64,000 nucleotides of DNA. Source: Brasilonema angustatum HA4187-MV1 (GTDB taxonomy: Bacteria; Cyanobacteriota; Cyanobacteriia; Cyanobacteriales; Nostocaceae). Shown piece by piece: positions 62,494-64,000 of the stretch (the stretch's first letter is position 1; the number at the start of each line of letters is the position of its first letter). The notes under the pieces were generated by a model that was not told where the DNA came from, did no database searches, and saw nothing but the letters and a program-made list of their open reading frames with translations. Location of the stretch: positions 62,001 to 126,000 of the forward strand of contig JAHHGV010000017.1 of NCBI GenBank assembly GCA_019359695.1. The letters run 5' to 3'. The translations under genes and the position numbers were made by a program.

Positions 62494-64000
62494 TCAATTC
62501 ACCGGCTCAACCACAGCTTTCAAACCATTGTTATTCAGTATTTTTATCATGCTATCTGCATTATTGCGGGTGTTGAAGACACCAATTTGCATCACTCCCT
62601 TACCGCGCCAAACAGTGGGAAAAGCATTAGGAGCAAGGAATTTGACTAACTCTTGGTCTTTTTCATTTTGGACTTCCACCACAACTCGGTAACGTAAATT
62701 CATTTGACTGTCTCCCGCTGGCGATGGGGATGAACTGTCAACATACGCTGTTGTTGAAGATCTTTGAGGTACTGCCACTTTTCGCATATTACTAGTATTG
62801 CCCAAAGGGATATTGGTATTGGGAACGGGCAAAAGAGCTGCTTCACCGACAGGCGCAGCTTCTAGTCTTGGCAATCTAGACTGTCCTTGAGTCTGTACTT
62901 TTTGTACGGGTGCTGGTGCAACTTGGTTAGAGGAAGTTGCATTAAGTTGTGGTACTTGACGCCCAGATGGAGAGAGGGGAGGACGCGCAGTCATCTGTGG
63001 TAAATTTACTCCATCTTGACTTTCCTGTTCCCTGTTAAGCGTTAAGAGTTCCCTGTTCCCTATTCCCTGTGTCCCTGTATCAACAGTGTTACTTGCTGTT
63101 TGGGGTGCAGTGAATTCTACACTCCCAGGAGAAATGCGTACGTAATTTGCTTGTCGTGATGTATTAGATGTATTTGCTAATGGTTCAATTGACTTTGTTG
63201 GCGCAACTTGCCGACTTGGTAGTGTCTGAGTTGGAGATTGTCCGCCATACCTTGTTAAGCTATTAGCAGTTGGCAAGCCAGGATTTTGAGCGTAAAGCTG
63301 TTTTTGATTGGTTGCAGTTGCAGAAAGTGGAGAATTAGCAGGTCTTAATGGTTGTAGTTGATTGTTCAATCCTGCTGAAACATTGTTAGAAGATGTGGGC
63401 AGAGGAAGACGGGGTGACGCACTCAGGTTTGCAGGAGAGTTCCCACGCGCCAATGTTGTCCCCATTCCTGCGTCTGCAACTGCTGTTGTTCCAGTCAAGT
63501 CTACCTTGCCATTGATGCGGTTGTTGGCAAGGCTGTTGCCAGAAACAGGAAAGATTTGCTTGGAGGCGCTGGCGTTAATGTCGTAGCGAGCATTGTTGCG
63601 AAACTGATTACCACCTGGTTCAGAGGCGGTGCCTAAATTGGGCATGGCTTGAGAAATGGCTACCAACCCATCTTCTTTGCTACCTTGAATAAGATTGTTC
63701 CGTAGTATTGGGCGAGCATTGGCTTGTACTACAATGCCACTTCTATTGTCTTGAATAGAATTGCTAACTACGATTGGCTGAGCATTTTGGGTAATATTAA
63801 TACCAAAGCCCGTTTGTTGAAACACATTTTCCCGCACCTCGGCTTGGGAATTTCCAGAGACGGTGATTCCATTCGCTCCATTTTGATAAAAGAAATTGTT
63901 GCGAATGTTAGGGGTACTGTTACCAGTAACCGCAATTCCATCTTGGGTACTACCAGTAAAGGTATTTTCCACAATCACTGGATTACTGTATTCAATCCAT
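62494..64000 (-). CDS. DUF1565 beta-helix protein with SPOR-like C-terminus (partial at window edge)
   Basis: At least 502 residues; the frame stays open to the window end (WIEYSNPVIVENTF precedes the first in-frame GTG), so the N-terminus is outside. Right-handed beta-helix rungs (ENTF, IRNNFF, RENVF, SNSIQDN, LRNNLIQG) as in the SLH protein at 59086, then a 250-residue disordered Pro/Ser/Gln/Asn linker, and a SPOR-like domain at the end (YRVVVEVQNEKDQELVKFLA, then GVMQIGVFNTRNNADSMIKI). SPOR domains bind peptidoglycan. A TTCCCTG-type repeat (63023-63078) is translated in frame within the linker. Confidence 0.85.
   Translation of the reverse strand, partial: WIEYSNPVIVENTFTGSTQDGIAVTGNSTPNIRNNFFYQNGANGITVSGNSQAEVRENVFQQTGFGINITQNAQPIVVSNSIQDNRSGIVVQANARPILRNNLIQGSKEDGLVAISQAMPNLGTASEPGGNQFRNNARYDINASASKQIFPVSGNSLANNRINGKVDLTGTTAVADAGMGTTLARGNSPANLSASPRLPLPTSSNNVSAGLNNQLQPLRPANSPLSATATNQKQLYAQNPGLPTANSLTRYGGQSPTQTLPSRQVAPTKSIEPLANTSNTSRQANYVRISPGSVEFTAPQTASNTVDTGTQGIGNRELLTLNREQESQDGVNLPQMTARPPLSPSGRQVPQLNATSSNQVAPAPVQKVQTQGQSRLPRLEAAPVGEAALLPVPNTNIPLGNTSNMRKVAVPQRSSTTAYVDSSSPSPAGDSQMNLRYRVVVEVQNEKDQELVKFLAPNAFPTVWRGKGVMQIGVFNTRNNADSMIKILNNNGLKAVVEPVN

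Noticed and set aside
1-64000. tRNA, rRNA or standard riboswitch genes
   Set aside because: I looked for T-arm GGTTCAAATCC-type sequence and riboswitch landmarks and found none that fold with a proper context.

Overview
The window comes from a filamentous cyanobacterium, most likely Nostocales. The grounds are: many HIP1-type octamers (GCGATCGC); a chlorophyll-branch methyltransferase (ChlM); a CemA/PxcA proton-extrusion protein; a carotenoid oxygenase and a broken orange-carotenoid-protein fragment; a CHASE2-Ser/Thr kinase; and very many short dispersed repeats (heptamer TTCCCTG and octamer CCTACACC tracts, GTTCGCGTAGCG modules, palindromes, MITEs). No rRNA or tRNA gene was recognised.

Layout. 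1-4500: a GC-rich accessory cassette (two SDR oxidoreductases, a secreted lipocalin-like protein, a divergent AraC regulator) enclosed by a perfect 20-bp inverted repeat, with an IS6-type remnant inside. 4500-18100: mostly ordinary chromosome: a DMT transporter and acetyltransferase behind three tandem CIRCE-like operators, a phytanoyl-CoA dioxygenase-like protein, chlM, nagA, purE, amt, ispH and a membrane pentapeptide-repeat protein. 18300-18900: a nested palindromic repeat element. 19400-30900: carotenoid oxygenase, S9 peptidase, ABC1 kinase, a YidD-like protein, mannose-1-phosphate guanylyltransferase, an LCP protein, pxcA and a DedA protein. A MITE with target-site duplication and a Uma2 remnant lie in between.

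31100-42000 is an accessory and decaying zone: an IS4 transposase cut by a dead IS630, a frameshifted response regulator, an OCP N-domain fragment, transposase, integrase and DnaB fragments, one foreign PRISE-type reductase, one ABC exporter, and an array of five tandem repeats at 34441-35403. Each of these repeats carries its own promoter-like and terminator-like sequence, which I read as a family of small RNA genes.

42100-57300: a CHASE2-kinase, an NYN-domain protein, leuA, a catalase-like protein, an orphan M41-like peptidase, a PsiE-like protein, purU, and a four-gene Gld-type ABC operon whose last two proteins carry expanded minisatellite-coded low-complexity tracts.

57600-59000: a ten-repeat CRISPR array without cas genes in the window. 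Its distal end appears to have been split by a palindromic element and a MITE. 59000-64000: two convergent DUF1565 beta-helix proteins, one with six SLH motifs and one with a SPOR-like C-terminus that runs off the window edge, with a conserved hypothetical gene between them.

All functional calls come from reading motifs by eye. No database search was run.
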